From JAPYWM01 sp964489015 (GTDB taxonomy: Bacteria > Bacteroidota > Bacteroidia > SpSt-205), in contig CAZAXD010000020.1 in assembly GCA_964489015.1 (NCBI GenBank), positions 1 to 39,226 on the forward strand: DNA of 39,226 bases, in the 5' to 3' direction. The notes under the pieces were generated by a model that was given only the letters and a program-made list of their open reading frames with translations, had not been told where the DNA came from and ran no database searches. Numbering within the stretch: the stretch's first letter is position 1; every line of letters begins with the position of its first letter. Made by a program: the position numbers and the translations under genes. Positions 31,858-39,226 of the stretch are shown here, piece after piece.

Positions 31858-33348
31858 ATGCGATTGCTAGTAATCATTGCGGTGGGCCTTAGTGCCCTAA
31901 TGTGGGCCAATAACCTACGGCTCACGAATCTCGTCATAAATCAAGCGGCGAGAACGGTTACGTTTGACATTCAATGGGACAATGGATGGCGGCTCACGAC
32001 GCCGCCTACCAACTGGGACGCCGTTTGGGTGTTTGTGAAATTTCGGCAGTGTAATGCCATCTCCGATCCGTGGACCCATGGCCAAATCAGCACAACCCTG
32101 ACTGATCACGTCTTTCCGGCGCAGTTAGAGCCTGTCTTGTCGGATGGGAGTGGAGTAGGTATTGATGCTGCGCCCAATAACCTGGGTGTCATGCTGCGTC
32201 CCACGGCCACGGGCACCTTTGCCACGGTAGGCCCCTACACGGTGACTTTGCACGTGACCAACCTGCCAACTACCGGTTCGTATGATGTGTCGGTATTTGG
32301 AATAGAGATGGTCTTCATTCCAGAGGGAGCGTACATGCTGGGGACGTTGCAGGGGTATCATGACTGGAGTAATGAAGCCGCTTATGCCTTTGATCAGACG
32401 GGTTTTTCTGGAACCTCGTGGAATCGTGTGCCCTACACAATTAGCTCAGAAAATCCCATTGCGCTTCAGTGGGCAGGCTCTGGTGCTACCTCGATTACTG
32501 TGCCAGCTACTTTCCCCAAAGGCTACAAGGCCTTTCACATCATGAAGTACGAGATCTCGGAGGGGCAGTACGCGGCGTTTCTCAATCATTTGCCGGGAAT
32601 GACGGCTACCCTGCGTTATCCTGGTAACTTTGGTGCCAATCGAAATCGCTTAAGTAGTGGGGGAGCTTATCCCAATGAGTATGGGACTGATCGGGAGGAC
32701 CGGGCTCAAAACTTTCTCTCATGGAATGACCTGTGTGCCTATTTGGATTGGGCGGCGCTGCGACCTATAACTGAAATGGAGTATGAGAAAGCCTGTCGGG
32801 GTCCGGGTCCCTCCACTGGCGAATACGCCTGGGGAACGCTCAATGTCACCCCCGGTACCACCATTGGGATTACGCCCGAAAACGGGACGGAGGTATTTAC
32901 AAATGCTAACGCCAATTGTACCTACAACAACGTCACCTACACGGGGGGTGATGGGGGTCAGGGGCCGGTGCGGGTTGGGATTCATGCTAAGCCCACCTCG
33001 CCTAATCGCGAGGCAAGTGGGGCTACCTACTACGGCGTATTGGACATGAGTGGGAATGTGTGGGAGATGGTGGTAATGGTCTCAGATCCAGCTGGCAACG
33101 TCGGAACTCCTGCTTATGCGGGCAGCTGGGGCGATGGGGTGCTCGACTGGACGAGCGGCCTCGCTAATCAAGCCGATTGGCCGCTTGGCAATCCCGGTGG
33201 GTTTGGCTTTAGAGGGGGGTCTTGGTATGATGACTGGCGCTACCTGCGAGTCTCTAATCGATTTTATTGTCGGCCTGGTCATAACGGGGGTTCGAACCGT
33301 AATCCCAATGGCCGTGGCTTTAATCATAATGGTCGCGGGGCCCGCTAA
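31858..33348 (+). CDS. Secreted SUMF1/formylglycine-generating-enzyme-fold protein
   Basis: A 496-residue exported protein. Signal peptide MRLLVIIAVGLSALMWA; then a beta domain (about residues 18-145) with NLRLTNLVIN and NWDAVWVFVKF; then an FGE-sulfatase/SUMF1 domain from about 149 to the end. Its marks are EMVFIPEGAYMLG, FHIMKYEISEGQYAAFLNHL, FLSWNDLCAYLDWAALRPIT, EMEYEKACRGPG, YGVLDMSGNVWEMV and GFRGGSWYDDW. This two-part layout is known from secreted Bacteroidota proteins. The active-site Cys pair of true FGE is not there (only one Cys, in NRFYCRPG), so enzyme activity is unlikely and a binding or surface role fits better. The C-terminus is rich in Asn and Arg. The giant protein gene starts 15 bp later, probably on the same transcript. 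Confidence 0.88.
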   Translation: MRLLVIIAVGLSALMWANNLRLTNLVINQAARTVTFDIQWDNGWRLTTPPTNWDAVWVFVKFRQCNAISDPWTHGQISTTLTDHVFPAQLEPVLSDGSGVGIDAAPNNLGVMLRPTATGTFATVGPYTVTLHVTNLPTTGSYDVSVFGIEMVFIPEGAYMLGTLQGYHDWSNEAAYAFDQTGFSGTSWNRVPYTISSENPIALQWAGSGATSITVPATFPKGYKAFHIMKYEISEGQYAAFLNHLPGMTATLRYPGNFGANRNRLSSGGAYPNEYGTDREDRAQNFLSWNDLCAYLDWAALRPITEMEYEKACRGPGPSTGEYAWGTLNVTPGTTIGITPENGTEVFTNANANCTYNNVTYTGGDGGQGPVRVGIHAKPTSPNREASGATYYGVLDMSGNVWEMVVMVSDPAGNVGTPAYAGSWGDGVLDWTSGLANQADWPLGNPGGFGFRGGSWYDDWRYLRVSNRFYCRPGHNGGSNRNPNGRGFNHNGRGAR

Positions 33349-33363
33349 TCCCACCTCCTAATT

Positions 33364-36300
33364 ATGCGGCGGGTGCTATACCTCTTTTGGGCATTGGGTG
33401 GGGCCTGGGTACTGGCTCAGGCCCCACCCAACGATAACTGTGCAAATGCCAGCTTGATTATTTTCGGTTCTAATGGCTACGATTTGGGTATTTTTTATTC
33501 AGATACGGTAGATATCACCGCTGCTACGCTCCAGCCGGGGGAATACATTCCGCCTGGGGTGCCAAACGGAAAAACCGTTTGGTATCGGTTTTTCATTCCT
33601 ACTACTCGGACTATTCGGATTATCCTCCGTCAGCCTGGAACCTCGATTGACCCTACCGATGTGGGTTGGACGCTGTACAGGGCAAGCTCCTGCTTGCCTG
33701 GTGCGGCCCAGCGCGTCGATCCCCCTATAGTTATCATGGAAGGCTATACTCATGCCTGCCTAACCCGGGGGTGGTACTTAGTGCAAGTCGGGGCTGATCT
33801 AGCTGTAACGGGGCAGGTATTTTTAGAGCTTCAAGTGTCTGAGCCGCTCATTAGTGCAGGGGCAGAGTCCTACTACGACCACGCTGCTACGGCGCAAAAC
33901 CTTGGGGCATTGGCTACCTCCTCCTCGCAAGTTTTATTGAAGGATGTTACGTTTGATGCGGGTTGTCAGTCGGTTTCAGAGGGAGAGGGGCTTTGTGATA
34001 ATGATTCCAGCTGGAGTAAATCTAGCTGGCATGTGTTTCGAACTGATGCTCATATAGACTGGCTGGGCATAGGCCTTCAAGAAGATCCTTGGGACAACAC
34101 CAATACCGCTCCTAGGGAATGGCGATTGTTTCTGTATCGAGGTGATGCACGCGTAGACTCAAATAACCTGGTCCTAATTGCAGGCTGTGTGCCTCTGACG
34201 CAGGTGGCAGGTGGTCAGGAAGCTCGAGCGGATTATTTATGCCAGCTAGAACCTAATACCTATTACACCATCCGCATCCTATACCGCACTGATTATGCTA
34301 ACCGGGTGCGCCTACGGCTCTATGAGCGGGGTAATGGACCTACCACGTCTCCTAATCCAGTCGCCATTCCTCCTTCTCACCAGCTGGGGGCTCTAACCTA
34401 TGGGCCTACCTACACGATTAACGACAACTGGTCCTGTCAAGCGCGCATTGGTCAAAATAACTGCGGGGGTACCCTGACGCCTTCTGATACCATAGGGGGC
34501 TATGACCTAGCCGTGTACTTTACGTTTATCTTGACGGGGGCAGCGCATGTGTACCTGGGATATTATAACCCCTGGGGGTGGTCTTTTTGCACGCCCACAA
34601 CAAGGTTCCGAGTTTTTCAGGGCGATGCGGCGGTGGATGGCTGCAATTTGCCCTTAGTTTATCAGCAAGACGGAAATGGCTGGCGCAACTGTCTACCGGC
34701 TGGCACGTATACCGTGCAGGTGCTGGGGGCTATTCAGCGTGGTAGCTTATGGGGTACGTGTAATGCTCCTTATTCGCATTTGGGTTTGCCTTTTCAGATT
34801 CATGTCCAGCTTGGTTCGACACCTCAGCAGCTCTTTGGCTTACACACCCCAACCGAAGCGGATCTTATCAACGGGGGGACCTCCCTTGCACCGGGCGTAA
34901 CTTATAATGCTACTCAAGACATCATAGATTGCCGCACGACGGTTTTACCAGCGGGGGATGTGTGTGGGAGTGGGAATGATCGAGCCATTTATCGAATCAT
35001 TGAGATAGGACAGACTGGGATTTTGGAGATAGGGGGAGGTAATTGGTGGCGTTTTCAATATCGTTTATACCGAGGTGATGCTCGAAGTGCTCCCATAGTC
35101 AATGGGCGCCTGCAGGGATTGGTGGATCAAGTGGGGTGTCAGGACTTGTATTACCCGTTTAAGGTTTGCGTCACGCCAGGTACTTATACGCTCGTAAGCT
35201 TTGCGGATGCAGGGGACATTGGACAAACCGATCGCCCCTGGTTTCGCTTGCATGTTTTTCCTAGCACGGACTGGCGATTTTACGATCCGACTCAGCCAGC
35301 CCAAGCTGGGGCCGGGCCGGGGCCCCAAGAGGTGGGCACATTATCCAGTGCTAGTCCCTCCCTTACAGCCCTTTGGACACGCTTCACATGCGAAGACAAT
35401 CCGTTGACGATCCTGGGCTATCCGCCTTGTGGAGGGGCCACGAAACAGGCCTATTGGGAAGTGTACATTGCTGAGCCTAGTTTAGTTACCTTCTCTCCCC
35501 AGTACACCCACCTTGCTTGGCCAGAGAATTGGGTGACTTGGCGGACCTTTAGAGGGCGCATTAGTGATGGGACGCTGGTCGCTTTAGAGCGTGATTGCCA
35601 CGGAGGTTATACGGCCTGCATGAGTCCGGGTTGGTATACGATCGTGGCTTATGCGCGAGGTGAAACCTGGGCAGACCCCACTTACAGTGGGAATCGAGGA
35701 GGGACCATAGGCAATCAAGTCTGGTTCACTCTTGGTTCGGCACCTCAGCAGCTCTTTGGCTTACACACCCCAACCGAAGCGGATCTTATCAACGGGGGGA
35801 CCTCCCTTGCACCGGGCGTAACTTATAATGCTACTCAAGACATCATAGATTGCCGCACGACGGTTTTACCAGCGGGGGATGTGTGTGGGAGTGGGAATGA
35901 TCGAGCCATTTATCGAATCATTGAGATAGGACAGACTGGGATTTTGGAGATAGGGGGAGGTAATTGGTGGCGTTTTCAATATCGTTTATACCGAGGTGAT
36001 GCTCGAAGTGCTCCCATAGTCAATGGGCGCCTGCAGGGATTGGTGGATCAAGTGGGGTGTCAGGACTTGTATTACCCGTTTAAGGTTTGCGTCACGCCAG
36101 GTACTTATACGCTCGTAAGCTTTGCGGATGCAGGGGACATTGGACAAACCGATCGCCCCTGGTTTCGCTTGCATGTTTTTCCTAGCACGGACTGGCGATT
36201 TTACGATCCGACTCAGCCAGCCCAAGCTGGGGCCGGGCCGGGGCCCCAAGAGGTGGGCACATTATCCAGTGCTAGTCCCTCCCTTACAGCCCTTTGGACA

Positions 36301-39226
36301 CGCTTCACATGCGAAGACAATCCGTTGACGATCCTGGGCTATCCGCCTTGTGGAGGGGCCACGAAACAGGCCTATTGGGAAGTGTACATTGCTGAGCCTA
36401 GTTTAGTTACCTTCTCTCCCCAGTACACCCACCTTGCTTGGCCAGAGAATTGGGTGACTTGGCGGACCTTTAGAGGGCGCATTAGTGATGGGACGCTGGT
36501 CGCTTTAGAGCGTGATTGCCACGGAGGTTATACGGCCTGCATGAGTCCGGGTTGGTATACGATCGTGGCTTATGCGCGAGGTGAAACCTGGGCAGACCCC
36601 ACTTACAGTGGGAATCGAGGAGGGACCATAGGCAATCAAGTCTGGTTCACTATTAGCCGCGATCCTCGCAGTCAAAAGTACGGTACATTTGCTACAGCTG
36701 ATCGGCCAGGTGTTTTAGATTGGGGGCCTAATTCTAACACGGCTTATGCCCCGAAACTCGATCGTACTTACACATTAGACTGGGAGTATTGGAGCTGTGC
36801 CAACAATCTACCTTTCCCAACCGGTATCACACCTTGTAGCCCATCTCATAATCGGATTAGCTACCGGGTATTTTCTATTACCAACCCCTCTTATATCCGC
36901 ATAAATGCCGGACTAACAAGCCGGCTCTACCAAGGGGATATCACTGCTCTTGCGCCTCCCTACACAATCCTACATGACTGCAGCAGTGAGATGCGGATTT
37001 GTTGGCTGCCGCCCGGCACCTATACGCTGGTCACCTTTGCGGGCGATGCGCAAATCGGGAGTACCACCACACCCTCCATTTATGTAGATTCGGTAGACTT
37101 CTCCCTCCACAATTATGCGGCCTCGGCCTACGATTTTGGAAATATTCCTGCTGATAATACCGAGTACCGAACCAGACCCGGTGATCCGCCGGGACCCTTT
37201 GGCCGGCCAGGAAGTACGGACTGGATCTTTTGTACGACGGATGCTTTTGCCACCGATCCCAGTAGCAACTGCCCGTTAGGTACCACCAACACGACGCCCC
37301 CCGGGGATAATCCGCCGGTGCCTTTACCGGATCGGCGTCGCAATTTATGGTACACTTTTACGGTCTCTGATCCCGGTCAGGTGTATGTGTCCGTGTATGC
37401 TCAGACGCCGGGCACTTGCTGTTTGGCTTTTTCGGTTTACCAAAGTGACGATCTGGGGTATAACCCGCCGACGGTGGTGGATTCTACCACGGCCCAGGGG
37501 CTTACGTTAATAGCAACTTCGCAAGATTCATGGTGGTGCTGCTCTCAGTACCAGACTGTCTCTTTTTACCGGGATCCCTGCAATAACGTGCCGCGGCGTT
37601 ATTACGTGGTCATTAATCGCAATACCTGTGGAAAGGAGCCCAATATCCAGATTGAAGTAGGCATACGAGTGCAGCCACTACCACCGCTTTTTGCGCTGTA
37701 TGATCACTACTCCGATGCTAATGTGATATCCGGAAATCCCACCACTACTTGTGCGTCGCCTTATACCACCGTAGCTTTAGGGGAGGGTACTTACACGGGC
37801 TGTCAGGGTGATCTAACTTGTGCTACCCGAGATGTCACGGATCAAAACAGCTGCGGTGTGCGCACTATTTGGTACACGTTTACGAGTGATATTAGTGGCT
37901 ATGTCTATTTGCATTACGACCGGCCTGGGATGGAGAATTACCGGTACAACCCGGATGATATTCAGCTCTACTACCAGCTGATTCCGGGGGATTCGACGAG
38001 TAGTGGTCTAATTCGGATACCTCTTGAGGATAACTGGTGGACTCATCCTAACCTGGGTTATCGCCGGTGGGGACGGGCTTGTGTGCGAGCGGGTGGACGG
38101 TACTACATTATGATTACGGGCTGTAATCACCTCGGTTATGTGGTGCCGCGCATTTGGCTGCAAAAGCACGTTGGTGATTTATGCAGCGATTCCTTAACCA
38201 TCGCTGTCAATGCCCCCGGCATGTACAGCACTAACCTGCTCATTAACTGTTTCACGATAGGGGAGTCCCCAGGCGAAGCCGATACAACCATGGGTTGTTT
38301 AGGTTCGCCGGTGGGGCGTAAGTCGGCCTGGATCCTGATAGAGAATAATACTTCCGACACCCTAGACTTTGACGTGCAGATCATTGAGAATACCACGGCT
38401 TTAGGTTCACAGGTGCAGTATCGGATCATGATGGGGGATTGCAATGCCATGAGTCAAGATGAGTGTGTGCGGGAAGGTGCTTACATTACGCTGCACCTCC
38501 GGTGCCGGCCCCCCCTGAAGAGTTTCTGGGTGCATGTGGTGATACCAGAATGGGCTACAGGTGACATTACGGTGCAGGTAACAGCCAGTCCCATTAGTCA
38601 GCCGTGCGTGCCGCCCAATCCGGATTGTCCCATTGCGCGCTTTGATGTCATCAGCGGCTGCGTAGGGGAAGCGGTGCAGTTCCTAAACTACTCCTCAGTG
38701 GGACCTGGAATTAGCTACTACTGGGACTTTGGCGATGGCTTTTCCAGTACGCTATTTGCCCCGCAGCACTCTTATGTAGTACCTGATACGTATGTAGTGC
38801 GTCTGATCGTAGATAATGGTACCTGTCGGGACACGGGCTACAAGCAAGTCATTGTTTATCCCAAGCCGGGCGTGAGCTTTACCCATATGCCCCCTGCACC
38901 GGTCTGGGTGGGTGTGCCCATAAACCTATTTCCTACCTATCAAGATACCTTGCCTGGAATGGGACAGTACATTTACTGGGACTTTTGTGCTGGTGGGGCG
39001 CCATGTGGCGCGGCCCCTGTAGATTATATGGGGCCTTTACCAGGATCGGTGATTTATAATTCGGCCGGTACAAAACGGATTTGTGTGACGGTGACCAATG
39101 GGCTCGTTTGTGACTCGGTTTATTGCGTGGATATACCGGTAATTTATCCGCCCCTTGGGGGTGGTTCGTATGATGGGGCAGCGGTGGCGAGTTTAGTGTC
39201 TACGTGTCCTACGTTGAGTTATGGGG
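33364..39226 (+). CDS. Giant secreted repeat protein with PKD domains (3' end outside window)
   Basis: The frame from the ATG at 33364 stays open for 1954 codons to the window end. It starts with a signal peptide (MRRVLYLFWALGGAWVLAQ). Residues up to about 1290 are modules of about 155 residues, each with a core like LYRGDA, then a Cys, then CxPGTYTLVxF. Core starts are near residues 103, 257, 418, 568, 728, 875, 1035 and 1190. Two modules are duplicated almost exactly (34810-36651). Next come parts with NLWYTFTVS and TIWYTFTSDISG, and from about 1755 a PKD domain (SYYWDFGDGF, HSYVVPDTYVVRLIV), then a second PKD-like unit (YIYWDFCAGG). Many paired Cys suggest disulfides outside the cell. Such proteins often go through type IX secretion, but the C-terminal signal would lie beyond the window. 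Function unknown; an adhesin or surface fibre is a guess. Confidence 0.85.
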   Translation, partial: MRRVLYLFWALGGAWVLAQAPPNDNCANASLIIFGSNGYDLGIFYSDTVDITAATLQPGEYIPPGVPNGKTVWYRFFIPTTRTIRIILRQPGTSIDPTDVGWTLYRASSCLPGAAQRVDPPIVIMEGYTHACLTRGWYLVQVGADLAVTGQVFLELQVSEPLISAGAESYYDHAATAQNLGALATSSSQVLLKDVTFDAGCQSVSEGEGLCDNDSSWSKSSWHVFRTDAHIDWLGIGLQEDPWDNTNTAPREWRLFLYRGDARVDSNNLVLIAGCVPLTQVAGGQEARADYLCQLEPNTYYTIRILYRTDYANRVRLRLYERGNGPTTSPNPVAIPPSHQLGALTYGPTYTINDNWSCQARIGQNNCGGTLTPSDTIGGYDLAVYFTFILTGAAHVYLGYYNPWGWSFCTPTTRFRVFQGDAAVDGCNLPLVYQQDGNGWRNCLPAGTYTVQVLGAIQRGSLWGTCNAPYSHLGLPFQIHVQLGSTPQQLFGLHTPTEADLINGGTSLAPGVTYNATQDIIDCRTTVLPAGDVCGSGNDRAIYRIIEIGQTGILEIGGGNWWRFQYRLYRGDARSAPIVNGRLQGLVDQVGCQDLYYPFKVCVTPGTYTLVSFADAGDIGQTDRPWFRLHVFPSTDWRFYDPTQPAQAGAGPGPQEVGTLSSASPSLTALWTRFTCEDNPLTILGYPPCGGATKQAYWEVYIAEPSLVTFSPQYTHLAWPENWVTWRTFRGRISDGTLVALERDCHGGYTACMSPGWYTIVAYARGETWADPTYSGNRGGTIGNQVWFTLGSAPQQLFGLHTPTEADLINGGTSLAPGVTYNATQDIIDCRTTVLPAGDVCGSGNDRAIYRIIEIGQTGILEIGGGNWWRFQYRLYRGDARSAPIVNGRLQGLVDQVGCQDLYYPFKVCVTPGTYTLVSFADAGDIGQTDRPWFRLHVFPSTDWRFYDPTQPAQAGAGPGPQEVGTLSSASPSLTALWTRFTCEDNPLTILGYPPCGGATKQAYWEVYIAEPSLVTFSPQYTHLAWPENWVTWRTFRGRISDGTLVALERDCHGGYTACMSPGWYTIVAYARGETWADPTYSGNRGGTIGNQVWFTISRDPRSQKYGTFATADRPGVLDWGPNSNTAYAPKLDRTYTLDWEYWSCANNLPFPTGITPCSPSHNRISYRVFSITNPSYIRINAGLTSRLYQGDITALAPPYTILHDCSSEMRICWLPPGTYTLVTFAGDAQIGSTTTPSIYVDSVDFSLHNYAASAYDFGNIPADNTEYRTRPGDPPGPFGRPGSTDWIFCTTDAFATDPSSNCPLGTTNTTPPGDNPPVPLPDRRRNLWYTFTVSDPGQVYVSVYAQTPGTCCLAFSVYQSDDLGYNPPTVVDSTTAQGLTLIATSQDSWWCCSQYQTVSFYRDPCNNVPRRYYVVINRNTCGKEPNIQIEVGIRVQPLPPLFALYDHYSDANVISGNPTTTCASPYTTVALGEGTYTGCQGDLTCATRDVTDQNSCGVRTIWYTFTSDISGYVYLHYDRPGMENYRYNPDDIQLYYQLIPGDSTSSGLIRIPLEDNWWTHPNLGYRRWGRACVRAGGRYYIMITGCNHLGYVVPRIWLQKHVGDLCSDSLTIAVNAPGMYSTNLLINCFTIGESPGEADTTMGCLGSPVGRKSAWILIENNTSDTLDFDVQIIENTTALGSQVQYRIMMGDCNAMSQDECVREGAYITLHLRCRPPLKSFWVHVVIPEWATGDITVQVTASPISQPCVPPNPDCPIARFDVISGCVGEAVQFLNYSSVGPGISYYWDFGDGFSSTLFAPQHSYVVPDTYVVRLIVDNGTCRDTGYKQVIVYPKPGVSFTHMPPAPVWVGVPINLFPTYQDTLPGMGQYIYWDFCAGGAPCGAAPVDYMGPLPGSVIYNSAGTKRICVTVTNGLVCDSVYCVDIPVIYPPLGGGSYDGAAVASLVSTCPTLSYG
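34810..35730 (+). repeat. Tandem 921-bp repeat, copy 1
   Basis: First of two adjacent 921-bp units (307 codons, two protein modules) in the giant protein gene. Comparing them base by base I see one difference, A at 34819 against G at 35740 (Thr against Ala). The unit is in frame, so the protein gains two whole modules. Confidence 0.95.
35731..36651 (+). repeat. Tandem 921-bp repeat, copy 2
   Basis: Second unit, directly abutting copy 1. Homology ends at 36651, after the codons for VWFT; the following sequence (ISRDPRSQ) differs from the start of the repeat. The near identity points to a recent duplication or ongoing gene conversion; an assembly artefact cannot be excluded. Confidence 0.95.

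Noticed and set aside
31858..33348. Calling the SUMF1-like gene an active formylglycine-generating enzyme
   Set aside because: The paired active-site Cys residues are not present and no sulfatase gene is nearby.
34810..36651. Tandem 921-bp units as an insertion sequence or integrated element
   Set aside because: Both copies are continuous with one reading frame, contain no transposase and have no terminal inverted repeats.

Overview
The window looks like a chromosomal segment of a member of the Bacteroidota. The evidence is a Bacteroidota-type FtsL-like protein in a division/cell-wall (dcw) cluster, a YfhO-family membrane protein, a very large conserved Bacteroidota protein of unknown function, secreted SUMF1-fold and PKD-domain proteins, and repeated TAnnTTTG boxes (the Bacteroidota -7 promoter element) just before start codons. 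MurE carries the DNPR motif, so the peptidoglycan is predicted to be of the meso-diaminopimelate type. I cannot name a genus. The window holds one 14-base run of N (21897-21910) and both ends cut through genes.

Layout. 1-2365 (+): the end of a YfhO-like membrane protein, overlapping a NodB-like polysaccharide deacetylase-family gene. 2352-13913 (-): a nine-gene operon, mraZ-rsmH-ftsL-ftsI-murE-mraY-murD-CHAD-TPR, in which every adjacent pair of genes overlaps. It starts at a promoter preceded by five G/C triplets at about 10-bp spacing, a candidate MraZ operator. The usual later dcw genes (ftsW, murG, murC, ftsQ, ftsA, ftsZ) are not present. MraY carries a PDZ-like insertion in an extracytoplasmic loop. 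13929-14465: regulatory DNA plus a small WG-repeat gene broken by an in-frame TAG. 14466-15476 (-) is a tRNA-dihydrouridine synthase, divergent from cysS. 15507-20081 (+): cysS, an M28 peptidase lipoprotein, an M23-LysM peptidoglycan peptidase, pth and an NlpC/P60 lipoprotein. 19897-22757 (-): a secreted M1 aminopeptidase followed by a Nudix hydrolase whose 3' end runs 185 bp into the NlpC/P60 gene on the opposite strand. 22854-31697 (-): a helical-repeat protein, the 1539-residue conserved protein, a 3'-5' exonuclease and a DUF255 thioredoxin-fold protein. 31858 to the end (+): a secreted SUMF1-fold protein with an Asn-rich C-terminus, then a giant extracellular protein (at least 1954 residues, open at the window end) made of repeats of about 155 residues followed by PKD domains. 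It contains a nearly perfect 921-bp tandem duplication.

How the genes fit together. The left half is dominated by wall synthesis (MurE, MraY, MurD, the FtsI transpeptidase with PASTA, FtsL) and wall hydrolysis (M23-LysM, NlpC/P60). The right end is a surface or secreted-protein locus. Across the window at least seven genes have a TAnnTTTG box ending only 4-7 nt before the chosen start codon, an eighth gene has a one-mismatch copy at the same spacing, and this points to leaderless or nearly leaderless transcripts. No tRNA, rRNA, CRISPR array, transposase or convincing rho-independent terminator was seen.
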